From assembly GCA_030674155.1 (NCBI GenBank), contig CM060335.1:34583781-34626280 (forward strand): a DNA stretch of 42,500 nt, in the 5' to 3' direction. The stretch is from Stramonita haemastoma (Eukaryota; Mollusca; Gastropoda; Neogastropoda; Muricidae). A program made the position numbers and the translations under genes. Under the pieces are notes generated by a model that worked only from the letters and a program-made list of their open reading frames with translations, did not search any database and had not been told where the DNA came from. Shown here piece by piece: positions 33,904-40,100 of this stretch (within the stretch, counting starts at the first letter, position 1; the number at the start of each line of letters is the position of its first letter).

Positions 33904-35166
33904 GGGGGGGTCTAAAATCATTTTGATATCTCCAGCCGATAGTCTACCCTATGCCATCATTGTTGCCAAGCACGGGCTACTTGTCTAGCCAGATCTGAAA
34001 AACCGCCGTGAAAACTCTTAGGTCTGCCAGCTTTGAACCCTGCCGGGACTCGGCTTCTTCCACTAACGATCTCTGTCACAATGACGTCACTTGTTTCAGG
34101 AGTTCACGGCTCCTTTGAAAAATGACGTAATGACGTAAATGAGTCAGAAAATGACGTCAGACCAGCCGCTGTGTGACGATTTTGATGACTGTGGGCGCTA
34201 ATCAGTGCATCCTGCTGTCCCTGGGGTATCAACGTAATGACCCACGCATGTAGCGCTATTTTGAAACTATACAAACGGCAGTTGCGGGGGCGCACTGTTT
34301 GTTCAAATATGCGCTATCCACAGTTTTTTTGCGTCCATCAGGGCGCACTGGTCACATTATTTTGCGGCAAAGTTGAAAAAAAATGCGGGAATCCCGCAAG
34401 GGCGCACCCTAGAATCAACACTGAGGATAATGATGACAATATGTTAAGTACAGCAGAACAAGAAGAAGATAATGATAACAAAATGTTAAGCACAGCAGAA
34501 CAAGAAGAAGATAATGATAACAAAATGTTAAGCACAGCAGAACAACAAGAAGAAGATCATGATAACAAGATGTTAAGTACAAGACTTAGTTTACATCCAG
34601 CCCTCAGAAGAAAAAAGGACAACAAGAACTGTAAGAAAATGAAAAATAATACGAGAAGTATCTTATACAGATCTGACTTAAATGTTAAGCACAGCAGAAC
34701 AAGAAGAAGATAATGATAACAAAACAATAAGTACAAGACTTAGTTTACATCCAGCCCTCGGAAGAAAAGGGACAAGAAGAAGAACTGGAAAAAAATGAAA
34801 ACTAGTACAAGAAGTATCTTATATAGATCTGACTTTTCTCCGCAGGATGAAGCCAGACGGCCCACAGCCATCCTCTCCTCCATCTGGTTGCTGCTGACAC
34901 TGCCGGCAGACTGCGACACATCTGGGAACACTTGCTGCCCATACCGGCCTGCTGACACACACATCAATCATACCTGTTTTGGTAACTGTCAACATTATAT
35001 ATATATATATATACATATACATACATATATATATACATATACATATATATATATATTAAAGTCTGTCCCGAGCCTAAAGCTCATCAGGCCGGTGCTTATC
35101 CCGGTTTCTGTGGCGTTACGCGACTGAGAGTCATAGACTCCCCCTGGATAGGACGCCAGTCTATCG

Positions 35167-35248
<82 letters not shown>

Positions 35249-37685
35249 CAAGTAATGAAAAAATGACTATTTTCTTTATTTATGAGAAAGTGAGAGTATG
35301 CAATATAAAAAGTTATATGTTTGGCATTTTTTGTTGTTGATCTATAAACTGAAAATGTGGCTGCTTATTAGAACTGCAAGTTGTAGAAAGCATTTCAACC
35401 ACCAACGGTGGCAGATTCAACATTTCCTGGACACACTCTACCCCATCTCAAGATGACGACAACACCTATCGCAGAGCAACTGAAAATTCAGGTGACAGAA
35501 GGGAAAGAATTCATCACCTGCAGGCAGGACTGGAAAGTGGAAGCTTTGTGGAGCGGGGGCTTCTTCAGGGGCAGGTAATGGAGGCGTAGAACCATCCCCC
35601 CCTGCTGATGTGTCTGCCAACGTCATCACTGTAGGGTCGCTCTGGCTTGCAGGGCCTGGCCACATATCACCTGTTTCTGGAAACACCATATAGCACCATG
35701 AGTGTACCACAGTTTGAATTAAGGACGCTGCTTGAAACATCACATAATTAGCACAGTATGAGTTAAGGACAGCTACTTGAAACACCACATAACACCATGC
35801 ATTGGCTTTGCACAGTATGAGTTAAGGACAGCTACTTGAAACACCACATAACACAATGCATGGGCTTAGCACAGTATGAGTTAAGGACAGCTACTTGAAA
35901 CACCACATAACACCATGCATTGGCTTAGCACAGTATGAGTTAAGGACAGCTACTTGAAACCCACATAACACCATGAATTAAGGACAGCTGCTTGAAACAC
36001 CACATAACACATAAATTAAATTAAATGACAATTCCCAAATCATTTTATTTTTTAAGGCTAATAAACCAGTCTGTGCTGAAGACACCAGCCATTCTGTTTA
36101 GTTTAATCCCAGATTACAAAAGAAAAAAAAATTAAAGTACAAAAATATACATAAAAAGTGCCACAAATAACACGACAGAATGGACATCCTGTGCCCATCC
36201 CAGTGTTTAAATATCACTTCCTGGTCACCAGAACACAGGCAAAGTGTCATATAGCCTAATAAAAACATAATTCTTTTTGAAAGATTTGCTTTAAAAAAAA
36301 AAAGGCAGGAGAGTGGACTAAGAAGGCAGAAAACAAGCAAGAAAGATGATAGAAAGGTAAGGAGAAAGAAACAAAGATAGAAAAAGAAAAGTGGAAATTT
36401 CTTGCACTGAATTTCAAGGTAGGGATAATATTTATACTGAAAGTGAATGAGTCCCCGGCATCCCCACAAGGGAAAGTTGGTTGCACCAATAACCTAACCA
36501 GTCAGACTGAAACCAGTTTGTCAGCCAGGCTTCCAAACATTTAGTGATATACTACCTAATTCCACCCCCACAACAACAAAATACAGCAACAACAAAAACA
36601 ACAAAACACACACACACACACACAAGAAAAAAAACTATCGATGTGTGATACAGGAATTGAAGACAAAAAAGATCACAAAGTGTTATAAAGCATTCTGCAT
36701 TTAAAAACAAAACAAAACAAAACAAAAACCCAGAGGAAAAGAACAACATTTTAAAATCATAATAATAGTCATACTGAAAAAAAAAACCCAGGAAAAGTTA
36801 CAAAGTGTTATGTAGCATTCTGCATTAAAAAAAAAAAACTACAAAAAAAAACCCCAGAGGGAAAGAACAAAATTAAAAAAATCATAATAATAATTATACA
36901 GAAAAAAACCTAAACAGGAAAAGTGTGGAGAAAGAGCTACAAAGACAAAAACAATGATCATGGAGGTAATGAGACTGATGAACACAACAGGATAATTTAA
37001 TTATAACAGTGAATGGACAGCAGGTAACTCACCACCTGACTGCTGTGCTGCAGGCGCACTAAAACTTGCATCAGAACTCGATGCCTGACATACACACCTC
37101 TGCGCCATCTGATAATAAAAAGAAATAAAAAAATTGTCTCTAATACCATAAAGAGGGCAACATTTCTGGACATAGGATAAATTAAAAGAACAAAAACAAA
37201 AAAACAAACCAAAAGTGATGCACATTGATAGTACACTACGGTCACCCCTCACAATTTCACAATCAATGAAACAAATCTGGAATATGTTCCAAAGTTCTAA
37301 TATCTAGGCTCTGTTAGATAGAATGATGGCTCCTGTCTACAATATTACAAACGAAAAAAAACCCCTACACATTAGCTTATAACTCTTGTTTCTCTTTGTA
37401 TATTTCTGCTTTTAAATAACAAACATGTAAACACACCACTGCATGCTTGTAGAAATGGTATTATTAATAACCCTTACAAGCACAAAACGTATTAATTATC
37501 AAAGTTCTACACAGTTTTCTCAGATGATTTCACACAGTAGTGTAGTGCAGCCAACCTTGCATTTGCAAACTCGTCCCCTCATCAGCACCACTTGCTTCAT
37601 GCTGCTGTTGGCCAGACTGGCAGCTGTCAGGTGGCTGCTGTGGGGGGCAGTGAGGTGGGTCTGTAGTTACTGTTAGCTGGTCCAT
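20143..37685 (-). CDS. WRAP53: WRAP53 / TCAB1 (telomerase Cajal body protein 1, WDR79)
   Basis: A WD-repeat protein that binds the CAB box of small Cajal body RNAs and telomerase RNA and brings them to Cajal bodies. Thirteen exons from 37108 to 20143 join without a break: 1,494 nt, 497 residues plus stop. Residues 1-115 are a low-complexity Pro/Ser/Gln/Glu-rich N-terminus. From about 130 the conserved part begins: YLRGCKWSPDG, NDNVVRIFNLP, IYDYAWYPGM, IPIHMFSAFTG, SFRSYNHV, NRPGRDC, GQRGILSCFAAHP, QVGGITHVCFSQDG, TNQRMYFDID, SGHHNGHVTVWDL and DTTNGLHINPQYPVLATCSGQ. The order and spacing match the animal TCAB1 propeller as I know it. The C-terminus is short and acidic, ending in KLWSLQLP. All listed introns have GT-AG ends and matching phases. 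It is head-to-head with the gene at 41019. The span given includes the optional exon at 37556-37685. Confidence 0.93.
20321..21252. repeat. 55-bp minisatellite, about 17 copies
   Basis: The unit contains TTATTGATATTGTTTAGTG, TTACTGTAGTGTGTGGTCAC and AGCTGTCAGTTTCCAG. Copies differ at a few alternating sites (GATATT/GGTATT, TACTGTG/TAGTGTG), and the variants recur in blocks, so larger multi-unit duplications also occurred. The last copy runs into the foldback repeat at 21241, whose end supplies CACAGCTGTC-AGTTTCC. Confidence 0.95.
21236..21445 (+). repeat. Foldback-type dispersed repeat, copy A
   Basis: Shares TTTCAGCTCCTCTCAGC, AGCAGGAGCTGAC, GGACTAGGTAAAAGGAA, AGCACTCTTGACT and GAGTGATGTTGGAT with copies at 28400-28608 (reverse) and 31468-31650. 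Internal AGCTCCT and AGGAGCT are complementary and could form a stem. No coding capacity is seen, so it is probably a non-autonomous element. Confidence 0.7.
21975..22098. repeat. Interrupted (CA)n microsatellite
   Basis: CA-rich repeat with ACAA interruptions, ending 25 bp from the donor of WRAP53 exon 13. Confidence 0.9.
22123..22275 (-). CDS. WRAP53: WRAP53 exon 13
   Basis: Acceptor TTGTGTCAG, donor CA|GTAAGA. Reads SSQYLMSGHHNGHVTVWDLQ, then GQPQSDPAMAWPRLDPVSHF and AAHRDTTNGL. The sequence before the terminal TTGTGTCAG is the 5' end of an antisense SINE. Confidence 0.93.
22285..22630 (+). repeat. Full-length tRNA-derived SINE
   Basis: The tRNA-like head has box A TAGCCTAGTGG at 22295-22305 and box B GGTTCGATTCC at 22338-22348, 32 bp apart. 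A conserved body of about 200 bp follows (TTTTTCCTCTGGAGTTAACA, AGTAGGCCATTGTGTGCCGG, GGGGACTGGATGAAAAAAAG) and then an (AATA)n tail. It is the best copy of the family seen at 60, 3350, 14330, 16670, 29015, 41080 and 41700. It is not a tRNA gene: there is no acceptor-stem pairing and the body continues. Confidence 0.85.
22770..22910. repeat. Two-copy tandem duplication, about 68 bp
   Basis: TAAAAATGTGATAATGCAAT and AGAATTAAATCAACTCATAA occur twice in the same order, in the intron upstream of WRAP53 exon 13. Confidence 0.85.
23543..23646 (-). CDS. WRAP53: WRAP53 exon 12
   Basis: Acceptor TTTTTCAG, donor AA|GTTAGT. Reads DPEIHVFDMRNPEKVLCVLY, then RYVATNQRMYFDID. TNQRxYFD is highly characteristic of TCAB1. 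Confidence 0.93.
24985..25052. repeat. Repeat tail with (AAT)n and AGCGCT motifs
   Basis: (AAT)n followed by TGGAATTTGTATAGCGCTA and AAAGCGCTTGATC, ending about 9 bp from the donor of WRAP53 exon 11. It resembles a widespread invertebrate repeat end with complementary AGCGCT cores. The family is not assigned. Confidence 0.45.
25062..25180 (-). CDS. WRAP53: WRAP53 exon 11
   Basis: Acceptor TTTTCAG, donor AAG|GTTAGA. Reads AIYDLPTGAMSLAFEGQVGG, then ITHVCFSQDGNYLFAGGRK. The intron just beyond the donor holds a repeat tail with a TATAGCGCTA/AAAGCGCTT motif at about 24985-25052. Confidence 0.92.
25676..26240. repeat. 27-bp minisatellite, about 21 copies
   Basis: The unit is AACAACAGAATAAAACACAA plus GATTCAT. 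Because 27 is a multiple of 3 and the unit lacks a stop in one minus-strand frame, it creates a 215-codon frame repeating MNLVFYSVV. The first and last copies both carry ATAAAGATAGAATAAAA. It lies in the intron between WRAP53 exons 10 and 11. Confidence 0.95.
26769..26885 (-). CDS. WRAP53: WRAP53 exon 10
   Basis: Acceptor GTGTGCAG, donor ATG|GTAAGT. Reads KDKDPFTNSVKGQRGILSCF, then AAHPTCPTVVAAGAFNGD. Confidence 0.92.
27244..27376 (-). CDS. WRAP53: WRAP53 exon 9
   Basis: Acceptor TTCCTCAG, donor TCT|GTATGT. Reads DEIVAAHSVGFTSDGKHLVA, then GFNRKLRCFDVNRPGRDCMV and VSTV. Confidence 0.92.
27425..27660. repeat. Two-copy tandem duplication, about 120 bp
   Basis: GTGTATTGTAATTTTATGTG and TTCAATGTGTCTGAT followed by TCCTTAG occur twice in the intron between WRAP53 exons 8 and 9. 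Confidence 0.85.
27799..27889 (-). CDS. WRAP53: WRAP53 exon 8
   Basis: Acceptor GTATGGACAG, donor GTG|GTATGT. Reads FATSVRDIPIHMFSAFTGKL, then VCSFRSYNHV. A 60-bp tandem array that includes acceptor-like sequence lies upstream of the acceptor. Confidence 0.92.
27890..28135. repeat. About 60-bp minisatellite at the WRAP53 exon 8 acceptor, 4 copies
   Basis: The unit is CTGTCCATACACAACAGACA plus ATAAGCAAATGCAAACAATA and GCATTGAAAAAA. On the minus strand each copy ends in TGTATGGACAG (one copy has a variant), the same sequence as the real 3' splice site, preceded by a T-rich tract. Confidence 0.9.
28400..28608 (-). repeat. Foldback-type dispersed repeat, copy B (inverted)
   Basis: Reverse-complement copy of the repeat at 21236. 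It has AATCCAACCTCACTCAGTA, AGTCAAGAGTGCTAAAT, CCTTCCTTTTACCTCGTCC, GAGAGGAGCTGAAA and GAAACTGACAGCTGTG. Confidence 0.7.
28848..28972. repeat. (GT)n microsatellites
   Basis: Two GT tracts separated by GAGA and a short unique segment. Confidence 0.9.
28990..29130 (-). repeat. SINE 3' fragment, antisense
   Basis: Reverse complement of the 3' half of the SINE at 22285 (AAGCATCCACGTGCTTTTTT, CATCTGTTCCCACC, GATGGCCTACTCTTACGAAA). It is broken by a GT tract at 29129. Confidence 0.75.
29207..29295 (-). CDS. WRAP53: WRAP53 exon 7
   Basis: Acceptor TGTGTAG, donor CT|GTGAGT. Reads TSSRKIPESDLIYDYAWYPG, then MTITDPNSC. The IYDYxWY motif is typical of the family. Confidence 0.92.
29855..29963 (-). CDS. 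WRAP53: WRAP53 exon 6
   Basis: Acceptor GGTCTCAG, donor CTG|GTGAGG. Reads SPDGRLLMTNSNDNVVRIFN, then LPKSVVDKTWNVNTEL. This is the first WD-type blade. A full-length SINE with its target-site duplication begins 34 bp upstream of the acceptor. Confidence 0.92.
29998..30312 (+). mobile_element. Full-length SINE with perfect 13-bp target-site duplication
   Basis: ACTTTATCCATAA occurs at 29998-30010 and 30300-30312. Between them lies a tRNA-like head with box A TAGTCTAGTGG (30022-30032) and box B GGTTCGATCCC (30066-30076). A body with CCTAGGTGTAAAAGGGGTA and GAGTCTATGACTCTCAGTCG follows, then an (ACTTTA)n-like end. The intact duplication points to a recent insertion. The family differs from the 22285 SINE. 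Confidence 0.88.
31024..31140. repeat. (TG)n-(CA)n palindromic microsatellite
   Basis: About 26 TG units, an 8-bp spacer CTTGTTCA, then about 29 CA units. The two arms are complementary, so the locus can fold into one long hairpin. Confidence 0.95.
31265..31342 (-). CDS. WRAP53: WRAP53 exon 5 (start of conserved domain)
   Basis: Acceptor TTCTACAG, donor TG|GTATGT. Reads REGELLARCETEYNEVEENY, then LRGCK and the split W. NYLRGCKW is a family hallmark at the start of the propeller. Confidence 0.9.
31468..31650 (+). repeat. Foldback-type dispersed repeat, copy C
   Basis: Same blocks as copy A: CTGTCAGTTTTCCCCACTTT, AGCTCCTCTCAGC, TAGCAGGAGCTGACC, GACTAGGTAAAAGGAAAGG, and AGCACTCTTGACTGAGTGA. 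Confidence 0.7.
31651..32400. other. Intronic, AT-rich, nothing coding
   Basis: Within the WRAP53 intron between exons 5 and 4. It shows two diverged copies of a segment containing TTACAATACTTTTTCAGTTT-like sequence (near 31797 and 31918) and a purine-rich AAGAAGA stretch. No exon is seen. Confidence 0.5.
32400..32505. repeat. AGAACAAGAAG-type minisatellite, left part
   Basis: Two to three copies of GCAGAACAAGAAGATAATGA plus TAACAAAATGTTA. The array resumes at 34424 after the inserted element, so the element split it. Confidence 0.8.
32772..33912. repeat. (GA)n tracts alternating with a GATCTAGATGA-containing unit
   Basis: Inside the TIR element. Four to five imperfect units begin near 33088, 33286, 33466 and 33759. 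Each has a GA tract, then TTTTGTATTTCCA-like sequence, then TAGATCTAGATGAGAAAAG, then AAAGCCAATATCAAAGTCTT. Unit lengths are about 150-290 bp because of GA length change. Confidence 0.8.
34082..34159. promoter_or_regulatory. CRE / AP-1 motif cluster
   Basis: TGACGTCA at 34082-34089 and 34152-34159 are full palindromic CREs. TGACGTAA occurs at 34123-34130 and 34131-34138, and the AP-1 site TGAGTCA at 34140-34146. That is five bZIP-type sites in 78 bp, inside the TIR element and in a WRAP53 intron. The function is inferred from motif density only. Confidence 0.5.
34424..34834. repeat. AGAACAAGAAG-type minisatellite, right part, and a 154-bp tandem duplication
   Basis: Four copies of AGAACAAGAAGAAGATAATG plus ATAACAAAATGTTAAGCACA lead into two copies of a segment at about 34579-34680 and 34733-34834. 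Both run from ACAAGACTTAGTTTACATCC to CAGATCTGACTT or TAGATCTGACTT. The second copy ends on the donor of WRAP53 exon 4. Confidence 0.85.
34834..34948 (-). CDS. WRAP53: WRAP53 exon 4
   Basis: Acceptor TGTCAGCAG, donor AA|GTCAGA. Reads GRYGQQVFPDVSQSAGSVSS, then NQMEERMAVGRLASSCGE. Phases match both neighbours exactly. The donor region is duplicated about 154 bp downstream on the minus strand. Confidence 0.8.
35055..35167 (-). repeat. SINE 3' part (30012 family), antisense
   Basis: Reverse complement of the 3' part of the SINE at 29998: AAAGTCTGTCCCGAGCCTAA, ATCCCGGTTTCTGTGGCGTT, GACTGAGAGTCATAGACTCC. It is bounded on both sides by AT/ATAC simple repeats. Confidence 0.85.
35168..35244. repeat. 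(AT)n microsatellite
   Basis: About 76 bp of uninterrupted AT. It truncates the SINE fragment in front of it. Confidence 0.95.
35518..35676 (-). CDS. WRAP53: WRAP53 exon 3
   Basis: Acceptor TGTTTCCAG, donor GCAG|GTGATG. Reads TGDMWPGPASQSDPTVMTLA, then a Pro/Glu/Ala-rich stretch ending FHFPVLPA. Low-complexity N-terminal region. A 60-bp tandem array lies directly upstream of the acceptor. Confidence 0.8.
35690..36010. repeat. About 60-bp minisatellite at the WRAP53 exon 3 acceptor, about 5 copies
   Basis: The unit is GCACAGTATGAGTTAAGGAC plus AGCTACTTGAAACACCACAT and AACACCATGCATTGGCTTA. On the minus strand it carries ATGGTGTTATGTGGTGTTTCAAG, which mirrors the real acceptor context ending GGTGTTTCCAG. 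Confidence 0.9.
36660..36910. repeat. Two-copy tandem duplication, about 125 bp
   Basis: ACAAAGTGTTAT, AGCATTCTGCATT, CCAGAGG and ATCATAATAATA occur in the same order twice, in the intron between WRAP53 exons 2 and 3. The rest of 36010-37030 is AT-rich with nothing coding. Confidence 0.75.
37033..37108 (-). CDS. WRAP53: WRAP53 exon 2 (possible start codon)
   Basis: The acceptor TTATTATCAG is followed at once by ATGGCG. The frame that agrees with exon 3 reads MAQRCVCQASSSDASFSAP then AAQQSG. Donor GTG|GTGAGT. The first codon may be the true start. Confidence 0.7.
37556..37685 (-). CDS. WRAP53: WRAP53 possible 5' exon
   Basis: The ATG at 37685 (context GCCATGG) opens MDQLTVTTDPPHCPPQQ, with a Gln/Pro/Ser-rich continuation to a CAAG|GTTGGC donor. 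Its composition suits the N-terminus, but the phase does not. Joining it to the next exon gives a stop after about a dozen codons. An unseen small exon, another donor (ACT|GTGTGA lies 24 bp on), a missing base, or translation starting in the next exon would each explain this. Confidence 0.45.
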
Positions 37686-37829
37686 GGCTCACCAGTTCTC
37701 ATGCTCTGCAGCTTTTGGCTAAAACAAACACTAAAAGATAAAAAAAAAAAACAACACTAAAAGATCAATCAGGATGTGATGGGCATTGGGTGCTGATTAT
37801 GTTTTATTTCATTGGCATTGTCTCATAGC

Positions 37830-38130
37830 TAAGGTAAAAGTGTCCCATAACCTATGACTATGTAGTTGTAATGGAGCGAGGCATCAGACACCTTAGCTTC
37901 TCCAGGGGCCAGCATATTGAGGGCAGTGCCTATCTCCTCTCTTTCGCTGGTTTACCTTCCCTGTCCCTAAAGAGGGCAGAAACCCAAAATTTACAACTGA
38001 GTGAAATGGGGGACTGCACTGAAGCCAAGGCATGCAAACGTTCGCACATCCAATTGGTAACCACACTCAATGCTGCTTAACATTGGCTGGGAGAAAGTGA
38101 GTGCTCTGAGCACTGAGCTACTGCACCTCA
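37830..38130 (-). repeat. tRNA-derived SINE, third family, antisense
   Basis: Reverse-complement relative of 39045-39320: GTGTCCCATAACCTA, CTTCTCCAGGGGCCAGCATA, GGGGGACTGCACTGAAGCCA, AATTGGTAACCACACTC, and the head complement CTCTGAGCACTGAGCTA. Confidence 0.8.
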
Positions 38131-38447
38131 AAATGCCGAGATAAAGCCATTCTTATGACATAAACAACAACAAAATTTAACAGTGTGTTAAATCCAAGGA
38201 AAACTACATATGCTGCAAGCTGAATTTAAGTCTCCTTTCAAACGAGTTCCTTCCCTCACTACCATGAGTTGACAGTTTTTATAACAAAAATAGTGACATA
38301 GAAAATGGATGCACTGGGGGGGGGCGGTACAGGCAAATTTTATTTCAAAGTGATTCCTGAGCCTGTGGAAACATAACTTAGTGTAAAATCAATGTGATTC
38401 TTCCTTGTAGATGAGCTGATGGATGCATACACTTTGTTGAGGTAAGC

Positions 38448-38450
<3 letters not shown>

Positions 38451-38541
<91 letters not shown>
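38451..38541. repeat. (GT)n microsatellite
   Basis: About 90 bp of GT with one interruption. Confidence 0.95.
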
Positions 38542-38542
<1 letters not shown>

Positions 38543-39044
38543 AATTTTCTTCTTTTTTTTTTTTTATAGTATTCACTGACAAAGGCAAAACAAAAAGAAT
38601 CGAGATATCTATGGACAAATAATTGTAGATCCTAAAAGTACTCAAAATAGACTTTGATATACAATATGCTTGGTTTTATCAATCTGACAGTGATACATAA
38701 TGGTCAAAATAGCACACCACAGTGTTACTGAGATGTGAAATTGACTGCAACTTCATCCAGTTAATGTTTGAAGTCCATCAGCACACACATGTGTAGATAT
38801 ATTTTTTTGATTGTTCAATTTATAGGTGCCAAAGTGGGATGCCTTGCGACCACAGTCCCTAAATCCGATACCTCCGCTGGGACTATGATATAACCTCAAC
38901 AACAACAACTCTACTCAGGAAATGTTTTGATATCTTGATGTAATTATATACGAGCAGACTTCAAATAAAATTATCTAAAATTATCTATCCTACGCTCGGT
39001 CGAACAAGAATCGAACATTTGTTGTTGTTGTTGTTAGCTAGGGG

Positions 39045-39320
39045 ACGGGATAGCTCAGTGGTCAGAGCACTTGCTTTCAGCTAGGCCTAAGCAGCATCGA
39101 GCGTGGTTACAAATTGGATGGTGACCGTTTGCGCGCCTTGGCTTCAGTACAGTCCCCCAGCTGTAAATGGGTACTTGCCCTCTTCAGGGTCAGGGAAGGT
39201 AAAGAAGCAAGGGAGAGGAGATGGGCGCCGCCCTCAATATGCTGGCCCCTAGAGAAGCTGAGGTCTGTGATGCCTTGCTTCCCTACAACCACGTAGGTTA
39301 TGGGACACCTTTACCTTTAC
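39045..39320 (+). repeat. tRNA-derived SINE, third family
   Basis: The head GGGGACGGGATAGCTCAGTG then GTCAGAGC contains box A TAGCTCAGTGG. The body has AATTGGATGGTGACCGTTTG, CAGTCCCCCAGCTGTAAATG and CAATATGCTGGCCCC, ending in (CCTTTA)n. It is inverted relative to the copy at 37830. Confidence 0.8.
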
Positions 39321-39349
39321 ACCTATGCTAGATCACTTTGTCAAGAGAG

Positions 39350-40063
39350 TGCAAATTTCACTGTAACTCTGCGATTTCATGTACGATTTCACAACAGCTT
39401 TGTCAATTCCTTGTTTGACACGGGTTACACCTTTTAGGCCTAGCCTATTGATCACCGTATGTAGGCCCACACGAGGTCTTCGATTAAGTTACGCCCCCTA
39501 CCTACTGAATTGTCAGAAGAGTGATATCCCGTTGCCAGTTTTGACCAATCAAAAACAGGCTACATACCGGTATTTAATTTTGACTACTTTTGCTTCTATT
39601 TTCTTAAATCACTCTTGCATTCGCACTGCACGTACAAAGGCATCCACAGAAAACAACAACAACACCAACACTTTTTCAGAAAGACTAGCTCCTGACTCAA
39701 ATCTCAGGTGATTTTGCACAAGTTTGGTAGGTTTGAACTTTTTAAAATTTTCAGTAAACACTTCACCCCCTCACTCCTTTGTCGTCTGCTAGCTTCTTAA
39801 CCCCAAATATATATGCGCGGGGTCAAGGGTGTAGCAATTCTCACTAATGATAATTTCCATCTTTCTCGTGACTGCCTGGTATTGCTCCATGACCTCAATC
39901 CCCAAAACAAGTGCACAGTGCATTTTTTTTATTCTTTAAAAAACGTCATTTTTACAAAATGTGTCTTTCTTTAAAACATTATTAACCAAGAAAAACTAAC
40001 CAAGAAAATCAACAACATCAACCAAATATTTAGAAAAAAAATCGACAATGAGATGGAACGCCC

Positions 40064-40100
<37 letters not shown>

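Larger units (their letters stand above)
32506..34423. mobile_element. 1.9-kb DNA-transposon-like element with 16-bp terminal inverted repeats
   Basis: Left end CAGTGTTGATTCTAGG and right end CCTAGAATCAACACTG are perfect inverted repeats. AGGAT flanks both sides (32501-32505 and 34424-34428), a 5-bp target-site duplication inside a pre-existing minisatellite. The interior has no transposase-like frame, so it is non-autonomous. CAGTG ends recall hAT elements, but those make 8-bp duplications; five bases is more like some other superfamilies. The class is left open. Confidence 0.8.

Noticed and set aside
32128..34000. Long Arg/Glu-rich plus frames and Phe/Leu-rich minus frames
   Set aside because: Produced by GA arrays and A-rich sequence; there is no domain and they lie in an intron and a mobile element.
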